Positions 25,444 to 33,908 of a stretch of 64,000 nucleotides of DNA are shown here, piece after piece. Origin of the DNA: Planctomycetota bacterium (lineage in GTDB: Bacteria > Planctomycetota > J058). The stretch spans positions 31,978 through 95,977 of the forward strand of contig JAMLIC010000034.1 of the NCBI GenBank assembly GCA_023954375.1, given 5' to 3'. Positions within the stretch are counted from its first letter, which is position 1. The number at the start of each line of letters is the position of its first letter. A program made the position numbers and the translations under genes. Under the pieces are notes generated by a model, which searched no databases, was not told the DNA's origin, and was given only the letters and a program-made list of their open reading frames with translations.

Positions 25444-26751
25444 GTGAAGACGACCTCGCGCCGAGGCTCCGCCTCGTCCCAGCCGCTCCCCGAGGCCGAC
25501 CTCGAGGCGCGGCTCGACGAGGCGCGGCGGATCGACGCCCAGCTCGACCTCGTGGCCCGCCGCGAGCGGAAGGCCACGGCCGAGCTGGCGTACCTGCTCT
25601 CTCACGCCGAACGGCTCGAGGTGCACCGGTCGCTCGGTCATGCGCGGATCGGGCAGTACGCCGTCGCGCGCGGCTTCGTCTCGTCGGACCGCAAGGCCCG
25701 CGAGCTGATCGCGCTCGCGAGGGAGCTCGAGCGCCTGCCGCGGCTGCGCGTCGCCTTCCGCGAGGGCGAGGTCGCCTGGACGAAGGCGCGCACGGTCGCG
25801 CGGATCGCGACGGCGGAGACCGAGGCCGACTGGCTCGAGCGGGCGCAGACGCGCACGAGCCGTCAGCTCGAGGTGCTCGTCGCCGAGGCGAAGGGCGAGC
25901 CGGCGCCCGTGCGCCGGACGTTCAAGCAGACGAAGGAGCAGGCGGTCTGGCTCGAGGAGGCCCTGCGCCTGGCGCGCCAGAACAGCGACCGGCCGCTCAC
26001 CGACGAGGAGGCGCTCGAGGTCGTGTGCCGGGGCTACGCCGAGGACGCGGCCCGGCGAGGAGGCCGCGCGGGGCCGGCCTACCGGATCGTGCTCCACAAG
26101 TGCGAGTGCGGCGCGCCGGCGACGCTCCAGGGGCGCGACGGGCCGGTGCCGCTGTCGCCGGCGGCCGAGGCGGCGGCGACGCGCGACGCCGAGGTGCACG
26201 ACCTGCGCACGGGCACCGGGAGGGTGACGAAGGCGATCCCCGAGCGCGTCCGGCGCCTGGTCTTCGACCGCGACCGGGGCGTGTGCGCGGTCCCGGGCTG
26301 CGGCAGGCAGGGAGACCTCCACATACACCACGAGCCCGGTCGGGCGGTCACCGGCCACGACCCCGATCGCATGACCCTTCTATGCGATCGCCACCACCCG
26401 GACCGCCACGTCGGGTTCCTCGAGATCCGCGGCGACGCGAAGGTCGGCTTCCGCTTCTTCCTCGCCGACGGGACGGAGCTCACAGGCGAGGCGCCTCGGC
26501 CCGCCGCTCCTGCGAGCACGCCATCCGCGACGGAGGACGAGCCGGCGCGCGTGGCTGCGCTGGCGCTCATTGGCCTCCAGTGCACGAAGACCGAGGCGCG
26601 CGAGCTCGTGCGTCGGGCCGGCGAGCGGCTCGCCGCGCGGGGCGACGAGCGGACGATCGAGGCGCTCACGATCGAGGCGCTGCGGATCGTCGGCGACGGC
26701 CTGGTCGGGCGTGGGGTCGAGCAAACGGAGCCCGACGCCCGGTCGGCGTAG
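25444..26751 (+). CDS. HNH endonuclease-domain protein (13E12/DUF222-like architecture)
   Basis: The protein has 435 residues from GTG 25444, with AGGAG 7 bases upstream. The N-terminal two-thirds is helical and charged (DAQLDLVARRERKATAELAY, RIGQYAVARGFVSSDRKARE), like DUF222/13E12-type proteins. Residues about 273-323 form an HNH nuclease: CAVPGC, HIHHEPGR and LLCDRHHPDRH supply two zinc-binding cysteine pairs and the catalytic His. After it come about 110 residues including CTKTEARELVRRA, resembling a RuvA-like C-terminal helical segment. HNH enzymes nick or cut DNA. The gene lies between inverted ~68-bp repeat arrays, which suggests a role in, or dependence on, those repeats. No methylase or other restriction gene is adjacent. 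Confidence 0.85.
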   Translation: MKTTSRRGSASSQPLPEADLEARLDEARRIDAQLDLVARRERKATAELAYLLSHAERLEVHRSLGHARIGQYAVARGFVSSDRKARELIALARELERLPRLRVAFREGEVAWTKARTVARIATAETEADWLERAQTRTSRQLEVLVAEAKGEPAPVRRTFKQTKEQAVWLEEALRLARQNSDRPLTDEEALEVVCRGYAEDAARRGGRAGPAYRIVLHKCECGAPATLQGRDGPVPLSPAAEAAATRDAEVHDLRTGTGRVTKAIPERVRRLVFDRDRGVCAVPGCGRQGDLHIHHEPGRAVTGHDPDRMTLLCDRHHPDRHVGFLEIRGDAKVGFRFFLADGTELTGEAPRPAAPASTPSATEDEPARVAALALIGLQCTKTEARELVRRAGERLAARGDERTIEALTIEALRIVGDGLVGRGVEQTEPDARSA

Positions 26752-26784
26752 CCTTCCGGGAGGCCGCCGAGGCCTGGCCCGAAC

Positions 26785-27590
26785 CGGCTCGTGCCGACCC
26801 GCGTGACGCTGCTCACGGGATCACGCGCCTCGAAGCTTCCTCGACGACGACCGCCGGCCCGCGCCGACCCGCGCGACCCTGCACGGGATCCCCGGTCTTC
26901 GACCTCCTCGTCGACGTCCGCCGGCCCGCGCCGACCCGCGCGACGTTGCTCACGAGATCCCGCCCTTCGACCTCCTCGTCGACGACGGCTGGCCCGCGTC
27001 GACCCGCGCGGCGTTGCTCACGAGATCCCGCCCTGCGACCTCCTCGTCGACGACGGCTGGCCCGCGTCGACCAGCGCGGCGTTGCTCACGAGATCCCGCC
27101 CTGCGACCTCCTCGTTGACGACCGCCGACCCACGCCGACCCGCGCGACGTTGCTCACGAGATTCCGCCTGCGGCCTCCTCGTCGACGACCGCCGGCCCGC
27201 GCCGACCCGGGCGACGTTGCTCACGAGATCCGCCTGCGGCCTCCTCGTCGACGACCGCCGGCCCGCGCCGATCCGCGCGACGTTGCTCACGAGATCCCGC
27301 CGTCGACCTCCTCGTCGACGACCGCCGATCCGCGCGACGTTGCTCACGAGATCACGAGATCTCGCCCTGCGACCGCCTCGTCGGACGATCGCCGGCCCGC
27401 GACGCGGCTCACGGGACCCGGCGCCTCGACCTCCTCGTCGACGTCCGCCGACCCGCGCCGACCCGCGCGACGCTGCTTCGACCTCCTCGTCGACGTCCGC
27501 CCGCCGGCGGACGCCAACTCGCCTGACGCACAGGGTCCCGCGCCTCGACGACCGCCGACCGCGCCGACCCGCGCGAGCTCCTCCGGAAAA
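26785..27590 (+). repeat. Tandem array of ~68-bp repeats, right arm (about 11 degenerate copies)
   Basis: The marker GTTGCTCACGAG occurs near 26945, 27013, 27081, 27149, 27216, 27282 and 27339, giving spacings of 68, 68, 68, 67, 66 and 57. More degenerate copies lie before (from about 26785) and after (to about 27590). Most units contain CTCCTCGTCGACGACCGCC with the palindrome TCGTCGACGA, and GCGCCGACCCGCGCGACG. Changing phase and the non-triplet period argue against coding. No gene is seen between 26752 and 27644. Confidence 0.9.
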
Positions 27591-27595
27591 CGCGC

Positions 27596-27623
27596 GACGC
27601 GGGGCCGCAAGCGACCCCGCGTC
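27596..27623 (-). terminator. Rho-independent-type terminator of the superoxide dismutase gene
   Basis: GACGCGGGG (27596-27604) pairs perfectly with CCCCGCGTC (27615-27623) around a 10-base loop. On the minus strand it comes 21 bases after the sod stop and is followed by GCGCG and a TTTT run. Confidence 0.6.
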
Positions 27624-27644
27624 GTCGGTGCGCGTCGTCCGTCT

Positions 27645-28235
27645 CTACCCGAGGCGCTTGGCGACCACGTTCCAGTCGACGTTCGCCATGAAGTCGTCGA
27701 GGTACTTCGCGCGCTCGGTGGGCTTCCGGTAGACGCTGAACGCGTGCTCCCACACGTCGAGGACCAGGATCGGCCGGGCGCCCGACAGGTGGCTGACCTC
27801 GTGCTGGTTGATCCAGCAGTTCAGGACCTGCCCGTTCACCGGGTCCTGGTAGGCGATGATCCAGCCCACGCCGGGCATCTTCGCCGTGTTCATGAAGTCG
27901 TTCTTCCAGCCGTCGAGCGAGCCGTAGGTGCCCGCGACCGCCTGGGCGAACGCGTTGTCCTGCGCCAGCGGCTTGGCGCTCGGGGTCAGGTTGTCGAAGT
28001 AGAACTCGTGCAGGCGCATGCCGTTCCACTCCCAGCCGTTGCGCCGCTTGAGCTCCTGGTAGGCGTTGTCGAACGTGCCCGCCTGCGCCATCGAGAACAG
28101 CCGCTCCTGCAGGGCGTTCGTGCGGTTCACGTAGCCGTTGTAGAGCGTGAGGTGCACCTCGACCTGCTCGTCGGTGATGCCCTGGAGGCCGCGGAGCTTG
28201 GAGTAGTCCTTGGCGGTGTACTTCTGGAAGGCCAT
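27645..28235 (-). CDS. Fe/Mn superoxide dismutase, cytoplasmic
   Basis: The protein has 196 residues from ATG 28235, with GGAG 7 bases upstream, and no signal peptide. It has the Fe/Mn-SOD layout: the first His ligand in VEVHLTLYNGYVNRTN, the second in MRLHEFYFDNL, and Asp/His in LDVWEHAFSVYRKPT, where the acidic ligand and final His are three residues apart. The enzyme converts superoxide to oxygen and hydrogen peroxide. Fe versus Mn use cannot be read with confidence. An exported paralogue lies at 31345-32088. The gene seems monocistronic with its own terminator. Confidence 0.9.
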   Translation of the reverse strand: MAFQKYTAKDYSKLRGLQGITDEQVEVHLTLYNGYVNRTNALQERLFSMAQAGTFDNAYQELKRRNGWEWNGMRLHEFYFDNLTPSAKPLAQDNAFAQAVAGTYGSLDGWKNDFMNTAKMPGVGWIIAYQDPVNGQVLNCWINQHEVSHLSGARPILVLDVWEHAFSVYRKPTERAKYLDDFMANVDWNVVAKRLG

Positions 28236-28337
28236 GGTCGTCTCCTGGTTCTCTGGCCGCAGGGAGGAGCGCGGCGCGCGAGGGAGGCGAACCGTACCGC
28301 AGGGGTCCAGTTCTGTCAACGCGACCCCGTGGCGACG

Positions 28338-30041
28338 TCACGCGCCGGGCTGGATCGTGGGCGGCTCGCCGCCGCCGCGCCGCGCGCGCCCCTCGAGCTC
28401 GCGCAGGCGGTTCCGCGCGTCGCGAATGCGCGTGCGCGCGGAGAGCACGTAGGCGTCGACGAGCTGGCCCTTCGGCGCGTCGCCCTTGGCGAGGTGCCAC
28501 TTGCGGAAGGCGAGCTCGACCTGCGCGCGCCGCAGAGCGCGGCGCACCGCGAACACGGCCGGCCCGCCCTCGATCAGCCCGGCGAGCTCGTAGCGCTGGC
28601 GCCCGAACAGGAGGCGGAAGCTCTCCAGCTCGTCAGGGAAGATGAACCCGCGGTCGACCTCCTCGCCCAGGTAGGTGAGGAGCACCCGCCGCTCGCGCGC
28701 CTGCGCGAACAGGTAGGCGGCGACGAAGAAGCCCAGCCCCGCGCCGCCGAACACGACCGCGTTGATCACCAGCACGAGCGGCGTGTTCTCCGGGCCGAGC
28801 GCCCGCCCCATGAACACGGCCGCGCCGTTCCACACCAGGTGCAGGCCGATCGCCAGGAGCAGCCCACCCACCGGCAGGAGCAGCCGCCACGGGCCGCCGC
28901 GGCGCGTCTCGCGCAGGAGGCCCAGGCCGGCGCCGGTCATCGCCGTGTAGACGGGGTGGCCGATCAGGGCGTTGACGAGCGCCCGGTAGGTGCCCATGGC
29001 GAGCAGCGTCGTGGTCCCGCCGTCGTCCTGCGCGAGGAAGTGGATGTTGTAGATGCTGTTCTCGACCAGCGCGAAGCCGAGCCCCGACGCGGCGCCCAGG
29101 ACCATCCCTTCGACGACGTTGTCGAACTCGTCGTGCAGGAGCCAGAACACGAACAGCACGGCGAGGCCCTTGACCACCTCCTCGACCACCGGCGCCACGA
29201 GGACGGCCGTGGTGGCGAAGGTCCCCTCGGGCGACGAGCCCACGACCATGCTCACCATGCTCCCGCCGATCGCGTTGAGCACGAGCGAGAAGCCGCAGCC
29301 GACGGTGCCGCCCCAGGCGACGCAGGCGAGGTAGTTCTTCCAGGGGATCTGCCCGTTGCGGTCGAGGAGCTTGATCAGGAGCACGTAGGGCACGGCCGGC
29401 AGGAGGCCGAAGGCGGTCGCCTGCAGGAGGAGGCCCGGGTGCGCGAGCAGGGTCGGCAGGACGATCAGGAGCCCCGTGCTCAGGCAGCCGGCGAGGGCGA
29501 GCACGGTCACGGCGAGGAAGAAGTAGAGGCGGCGCGCCTTCACCTTGACGCCGGGGGAGTGCTCGGTGCGCCCGAAGTAGATGAACGACCCCTCGGCCTC
29601 GCCGGCGCCGGGGCCGAGGAGCGTGTGCCCCATGTGGAAGACGCCCTGGCTGTCGAAGCCCGCGTCGTCGGACGGCGCCGCGAGGGCCGGCGTGGCGGGG
29701 GTGAGCGAGTCGATCCCGGTGGGCCCGGCGGGCGGCGGGCCGACGCGCTCGAACACGACCTGCGTCTCGCCGAGCACGAGCACGTCGCCCGGGGCGAGCA
29801 GCCGGCGGTCGTCGACCTTGCGCCGGCCGACGTGCGTCCCGTGCTGGCTGCGGTTGTGGAGCGCCCAGCCGCCCGGCTCGAGGTGCAGCTCGGCCTGCAG
29901 GCGCGAGAGGGTCTCGTCCTCCGGGATCCGCACGGCGACGTCGTGCCCGCGGCCGATGCGCACGGGCGCCGGCGCGGGCCCGTCGGGGAGGACGAAGCAC
30001 TCCCCCTGGCGCGGCCCCGACGCGATCCGCAGGCGGTACAC
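28338..30041 (-). CDS. FHA-domain / PrsW-family intramembrane protease fusion
   Basis: The protein has 567 residues from GTG 30041, preceded by GGAGGG. Residues about 1-95 are an FHA domain (RIGRGHDVAVRI, LSRLQAELHLEPGGWALHNR, GTHVG), which binds phosphothreonine peptides. From about residue 180 it is a multi-helix PrsW-type membrane protease: APVVEEVVKGLAV with the paired Glu, FALVENSIYN, HPVYTAMTG and GLHLVWNG hold the conserved Glu/His residues. The C-terminal ~120 residues are soluble and basic. PrsW proteases in other bacteria cut anti-sigma factors. Coupling to an FHA domain suggests control by Ser/Thr kinases such as those in this window. Its start diverges from the coiled-coil gene. 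Confidence 0.85.
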   Translation of the reverse strand: MYRLRIASGPRQGECFVLPDGPAPAPVRIGRGHDVAVRIPEDETLSRLQAELHLEPGGWALHNRSQHGTHVGRRKVDDRRLLAPGDVLVLGETQVVFERVGPPPAGPTGIDSLTPATPALAAPSDDAGFDSQGVFHMGHTLLGPGAGEAEGSFIYFGRTEHSPGVKVKARRLYFFLAVTVLALAGCLSTGLLIVLPTLLAHPGLLLQATAFGLLPAVPYVLLIKLLDRNGQIPWKNYLACVAWGGTVGCGFSLVLNAIGGSMVSMVVGSSPEGTFATTAVLVAPVVEEVVKGLAVLFVFWLLHDEFDNVVEGMVLGAASGLGFALVENSIYNIHFLAQDDGGTTTLLAMGTYRALVNALIGHPVYTAMTGAGLGLLRETRRGGPWRLLLPVGGLLLAIGLHLVWNGAAVFMGRALGPENTPLVLVINAVVFGGAGLGFFVAAYLFAQARERRVLLTYLGEEVDRGFIFPDELESFRLLFGRQRYELAGLIEGGPAVFAVRRALRRAQVELAFRKWHLAKGDAPKGQLVDAYVLSARTRIRDARNRLRELEGRARRGGGEPPTIQPGA

Positions 30042-30158
30042 GGTCCCTCCGGGGGAGAGAGGATACAGGTGCGGCCGGGTCCGGTGGAGCGGCGCGGCGC
30101 CCTGGCTTGCCCCGGCCCCGCCCGGCGGCCACCCTGGAGGGCCGGAGGGCGCGCGTCG

Positions 30159-31337
30159 ATGGGGGGCACGAACGGGTCGGGGGAGCTGGGGACGCTCCTC
30201 GCGCAGGCGCTGGCCGACGAGGAGCGCCGGCTCGAGGCGCTCGAGGCGCGCCTGGCGGCGCTGCGCGGCGGCGCCGCCGTCGTGGAGACCCCGGCGTCGG
30301 AGAGCACCCGCGCGATCTGGGTCTCGCTCGCGGAGCGCGCGCCGGCGGCGGCGCCGGAGCCCGAGCCCGCCCCCGACGAGCCCGCCCCCGAGCCCGTGTC
30401 GATCGAGGACGACGACGCTGACGACTGGGCCGCGCTCGCGGCCCACCTCGACCCCGCCGAGGAGGCCCTCGAGGAGCCGGCGGCCCCGCCGGACGCGCCC
30501 GAGGACGACCCGCGCCTGGAGGCGGCCCGGCGCCTCCTGGCCGAGAGCGGCCAGGGGCTGCAGCAGCTCCGCGCCTGCCTGGCCCGGGCGCCCGGGTGGG
30601 GGGAGGCCCCCCCGAGCGAGCCCGCGCCGCCCGCGGAGGACGAGCCCGACGAGGGCGCCTTCTGGTCCGACGACGACGACGACGCGCCGGCGCCGCGCGC
30701 GGAGCCGCCCGTGCGCGAGCGCGCGCCCGCGCCGCGCCCCCGCGAGGTCGAGCCGGCGCGCTTCGGCCTCGAGCGCGCCTTCCGCGCCGACGGGCAGGAG
30801 CCCGCCTGGGCGCAGGCGCTGCGCGAGCGCCAGGGGCAGGAGCTCGACGTCCTGCAGCGCGTCGAGGAGCTCCTGATCGAGCTGGGCAAGACCGTGGCCG
30901 CCGTCCTCGAGCGCGCCCGCCCCGCGCCCGAGCTGGCCGAGGCCGAGGCGCGCGCCGCGCGCGCCGAGCAGGAGCGCGACGCTCTCCGCGCGGAGGTGGC
31001 CGCGCGCGCCGCCCGGATCGCCCGCCTCGAGGCCCTCGTCGAGCAGGTCCTCTCGGCCGCGCCGGCGGCGCCGTCGCCCCCGCCTCCCCCGGCGACCGTC
31101 ACCCCCCGGGGGACGCGCCGCCCCACCCCGCCGAGCGAGGCCCTGCGCCGCGCGCTCCTCTCCAGCCCCGCCGCCTCGAGCTCCACCTCGCGCCTGGCCG
31201 TCGACGCCCTGCGCCCGGCGGCGACCGACGACGAGCGCGCCGCGCTCCGCCGCGACCTCCTGGCCAGCGGCGCGCGCCAGCGGCAGCTCGGCGACGAGCA
31301 GGCGTCGCTGCTCGAGCGCCTGGCCCGCCTGCTGTGA
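30159..31337 (+). CDS. Acidic coiled-coil protein of unknown function
   Basis: About 392 residues from ATG 30159. It begins with a short helix (LGTLLAQALADEERRLEALEARLAALR), continues with a disordered acidic, Pro/Ala/Asp/Glu-rich region (residues about 60-200), then a strong coiled coil (residues about 230-300: LRERQGQELDVLQRVEELLI, EAEARAARAEQERDALRAEV) and a Pro/Ser-rich tail. No membrane segment or enzyme motif is seen. It diverges from the FHA-PrsW gene and converges on the Tat-SOD gene 7 bases away. The heavy charge makes a phospho-target of the FHA protein conceivable, but nothing proves it. Confidence 0.6.
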   Translation: MGGTNGSGELGTLLAQALADEERRLEALEARLAALRGGAAVVETPASESTRAIWVSLAERAPAAAPEPEPAPDEPAPEPVSIEDDDADDWAALAAHLDPAEEALEEPAAPPDAPEDDPRLEAARRLLAESGQGLQQLRACLARAPGWGEAPPSEPAPPAEDEPDEGAFWSDDDDDAPAPRAEPPVRERAPAPRPREVEPARFGLERAFRADGQEPAWAQALRERQGQELDVLQRVEELLIELGKTVAAVLERARPAPELAEAEARAARAEQERDALRAEVAARAARIARLEALVEQVLSAAPAAPSPPPPPATVTPRGTRRPTPPSEALRRALLSSPAASSSTSRLAVDALRPAATDDERAALRRDLLASGARQRQLGDEQASLLERLARLL

Positions 31338-31344
31338 GCCGACC

Positions 31345-32088
31345 TCAGCCCAGCCGCCGCTCCACGGCCGCCCAGTCGACGTTGGCCAGCACGTCGTCGA
31401 GGTAGCGCGCCCGCTCCGTGGGCTTGCGGTAGACGCTGAACGCGTGCTCCCAGATGTCGAGCACGAGGAGCGGCGTCCCGCCCGCCCAGTGGCCCTTCTC
31501 GTGGTCCTCGACCCACCCGTTCCAGAGGTTCCCGGTGGCCGGGTCGCGCGCGCAGACCACCCACCCCACGCCGGGCATGCGCGCGGTCGCCAGGAGCTCG
31601 GCCCGCCAGGCTTCGACGCTCCCCCACACGCCGGCCACGGCCCGGGCGAAGCGCCCGTCCGGCGTCAGCGGCGCCGCCTCCGGGGCGAGGTTGTCGAAGT
31701 AGAGCTCGTGCAGGCGCATGCCGTCCCACTCCCACCCGAGCCGCCGCTGCAGCTCCTGGTAGGTCGCGTCGAAGCGCCCCGCCTCGCGCAGGGCGCGCAC
31801 GTCGTCGAGCAGGGCGTTGGTGCGCCGCACGTAGCCGCGGTAGAGGTCGAGGTGCACCTCGACCTGCTCGTCGGTGATCTCGCGCAGGCCGCGCAGGGCG
31901 CCGTAGTCCCGCGGCTGGTAGCGCGGCGGGCCGGCCGGGGCCGCCGGCGGGTCCTCGTCGGCGCGCGCCGGCGGCGCGGCGCAGCCGCCGACCAGGCCCG
32001 CCCCGGCGACGGCGGCGGCCCAGGCGAGGAACTCGCGGCGCTCCAGGCGGGCGCCGTCGCGCGGCCCAGGGGTGTGGTCGTTCGTCAC
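31345..32088 (-). CDS. Tat-exported lipoprotein superoxide dismutase
   Basis: The protein has 247 residues. The N-terminus has a twin-arginine motif (LERREFLAW), a hydrophobic helix and a lipobox-like GGC, predicting export by Tat and lipid anchoring. The rest is a Fe/Mn-SOD very similar to the cytoplasmic one: VEVHLDLYRGYVRRTN, MRLHELYFDNL and LDIWEHAFSVYRKPTERARY carry the four metal ligands. Folding before export through Tat suits a metalloenzyme. It should remove superoxide in the periplasm. Start GTG 32088 has no strong ribosome binding site. Confidence 0.88.
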   Translation of the reverse strand: MTNDHTPGPRDGARLERREFLAWAAAVAGAGLVGGCAAPPARADEDPPAAPAGPPRYQPRDYGALRGLREITDEQVEVHLDLYRGYVRRTNALLDDVRALREAGRFDATYQELQRRLGWEWDGMRLHELYFDNLAPEAAPLTPDGRFARAVAGVWGSVEAWRAELLATARMPGVGWVVCARDPATGNLWNGWVEDHEKGHWAGGTPLLVLDIWEHAFSVYRKPTERARYLDDVLANVDWAAVERRLG

Positions 32089-32235
32089 GGGCGCGCCACC
32101 TCCGGCGGGCCGTGTTAAACCGGACGGAGGGGGTTGTCAAACCGCGCCCGATCGGTGGTGCCCGCCGGCGCCGGCCGATGTAACCTCGGCGCCCTCGCGC
32201 GCCCCACCCGGCGCGCCCCTACCCGCGGGAGCAGC

Positions 32236-33420
32236 ATGAGCGCCCAGGACCTGACCCCCCCCCGGTCGGCCGAGCAGATCGAGGCCACCCACTCCATCGC
32301 GTCGAGCGAGGGCCACCAGGTGCCCGGCCCGCCGCACGCGCACGGGCACGACGACCACGACCACGGCCACGACGTGAGCGGGCCGGTGATCGCCGTGATC
32401 GTGTTCCTCCTCCTGCTCCTCGGCGCGGCGTGGATCGGCCTCCGCGCCCCGCAGGCGGTCGGCCACGACCCGCGGCCGGCCCAGGACGTGCCCGACGCGC
32501 CGGCGGGCGTGGTCGTCCTCGACGACGGTCGCTCGCTGATCGGCCCGCTCCTCGTCGAGGAGAGCGTCGTGACCGTGCGCACGATCGAGGGGGAGGTCGT
32601 CGTGCCGCGCGAGCGCGTGCGCTGGATGCGCGCCGACGGCGTCATGCTCACCGACGACTACTGGCGCCACTTCGGCCACCTGCCGGTCGACGCCCAGCCG
32701 GCGCGGCGCGGCGGGATCGTCGTCACCGACGACGGCGAGGTGTTCGTCGGCCACGTGGTCCAGGACGCGCGCGGGGTCACGGTCCGCTGGCCCTACGGCG
32801 AGCGCACCGTCACGGGCGAGGTGACGATCCCGCGCGACCGCGTGCGCTGGGTCGACCCCACCCGCGACACGCTGGGCGACGAGTACTGGCGGCGCTTCGA
32901 GGGCCGCCCGCTCGACCCCCGCTTCCGGCGCCCCGAGGCCGCGCCCCCCGCGCGCCGGCCGGCCGAGCAGCAGCAGGGGCGGACCGGCGGCCGGAGCGAC
33001 CGCAACGCCGCGACGCTCGCCCAGGCCAGCGGCCGCTGGGGTGACGCGGCGCGGGCCTGGGCGCGCGTCTACGGCGACACCCGCGCCGAGGCCGACCTCA
33101 AGAGCCTCCTGCACTGCGCGCGGCGCCACCTCGAGCAGGGCTTCCAGCGGCGCCCGCCGCTCCCGGTCGCCGACGAGGTGCGCGCGCTGCTCGAGCCCTT
33201 CGCCGGCCAGCCGGCGGTCCGCCAGGCGCTCCACGCCACGGCCCTCGACACGGCCAGCTTCTACCTGTCGGTGCACGACCTCACGCAGGCCCGCCGCTGG
33301 ACGACGGCCCTCCAGGGGCTGGGGGCCCCGCGCGAGCAGGTCGAGTGGCTCCTCCGCGCCGCGGCCGACCTCGAGCACCGCCTCGACGAGCACGACGACG
33401 ACGACGACCACGACCACTGA
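32236..33420 (+). CDS. Single-span membrane protein with a duplicated domain and His/Asp-rich termini
   Basis: The protein has 394 residues from ATG 32236, with GGGAG 5 bases upstream. A His/Asp-rich stretch (HAHGHDDHDHGHD, about residues 34-46) precedes one membrane helix (about 50-70). Two homologous units follow: GVVVLDDGRSLIG...VRTIEGEVVVPRERVRWM...DDYWRHF and GIVVTDDGEVFVG...VTGEVTIPRDRVRWV...DEYWRRF. The C-terminal half is helical and ends in a DEHDDDDDHDH tail. The His/Asp runs could bind metal ions. A TG-TAACCT box (32179-32186) is a likely -10. I know no family for the repeat. Confidence 0.6.
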   Translation: MSAQDLTPPRSAEQIEATHSIASSEGHQVPGPPHAHGHDDHDHGHDVSGPVIAVIVFLLLLLGAAWIGLRAPQAVGHDPRPAQDVPDAPAGVVVLDDGRSLIGPLLVEESVVTVRTIEGEVVVPRERVRWMRADGVMLTDDYWRHFGHLPVDAQPARRGGIVVTDDGEVFVGHVVQDARGVTVRWPYGERTVTGEVTIPRDRVRWVDPTRDTLGDEYWRRFEGRPLDPRFRRPEAAPPARRPAEQQQGRTGGRSDRNAATLAQASGRWGDAARAWARVYGDTRAEADLKSLLHCARRHLEQGFQRRPPLPVADEVRALLEPFAGQPAVRQALHATALDTASFYLSVHDLTQARRWTTALQGLGAPREQVEWLLRAAADLEHRLDEHDDDDDHDH

Positions 33421-33429
33421 GCCCTGCGT

Positions 33430-33476
33430 CGAGTGATGCGCTCGCGAGGGGCGGGCGATCGGAGCGAGTCCCGGAC
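33430..33476 (+). repeat. Copy B of the dispersed ~47-bp repeat
   Basis: It reads CGAGTGATGCGCTCGCGAG onwards and ends in GTCCCGGAC, nearly identical to the minus strand of 10498-10544. It lies just after the stop of the duplicated-domain membrane protein. The rest of 33421-33629 holds no gene, only a CACAAT -10-like box at 33596-33601. Confidence 0.8.
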
Positions 33477-33629
33477 CGGCACGAACGGTCCCGTTCCCCA
33501 TCGCTCGCTCGGGCGGGTTGAACGGACGCCCTGGTCCGGGCACTTGCGCCGACCGCGCCCCCGCCTTGCCTCTGGATCGCGCCGCGCCGCCGGTCCACAA
33601 TGTGGGCGCCGGTTCTTCGAGGAGCTGCC

Positions 33630-33908
33630 ATGCCCACCTACACCTACAAGGCGGACGACCCCGCGGCCGACTGCCCCATGTGCGCGGACGGCTTCGAGAC
33701 CATGCAGACGCTCTCGGAGGCGCCGCTGGCGGCCTGCCCGGCCTGCGCCGGCGCGGTCCACCGGATCATGCGGCACATGCCCCAGTGCGTGACGAACCAC
33801 CGCTGGAACACGAAGAAGATCCTGTCCGACGGCAACCTGAAGGCCAAGGGCTTCAAGAAGCTCGTCAAGGACAGCAGCGGCAAGTACGTCGACGTCCTGC
33901 AGGACTGA
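33630..33908 (+). CDS. FmdB-type zinc ribbon protein
   Basis: The protein has 92 residues. It begins MPTYTYKADD and has two cysteine pairs (CPMC and CPACAG) with FETMQTLSEAPLAACPACAG between, matching the FmdB/putative regulatory zinc-ribbon family. The basic C-terminal part (GFKKLVKDSSGKYVDVLQD) is longer than the usual ~70-residue family member. GAGGAG just before ATG 33630 supports the start. The role of these proteins is largely unknown; binding of a zinc ion is expected. A 9-bp-stem hairpin at 33931-33952 follows the stop and might end transcription. Confidence 0.75.
   Translation: MPTYTYKADDPAADCPMCADGFETMQTLSEAPLAACPACAGAVHRIMRHMPQCVTNHRWNTKKILSDGNLKAKGFKKLVKDSSGKYVDVLQD

Noticed and set aside
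26785..27590. The 68-base array as a CRISPR array
   Set aside because: Units are contiguous and degenerate with no unique spacers, and no cas genes lie near.
26785..27590. The 68-base repeats as a repetitive protein-coding region
   Set aside because: 68 is not a multiple of three, the phase shifts between copies and no start with a ribosome binding site precedes them.
25323..31337. A very long open frame (about 2000 codons) across repeat arrays and several genes
   Set aside because: Open only because of high GC. Most of it is Arg/Pro-rich noise crossing antisense genes; only the end (30159-31337) is supported.
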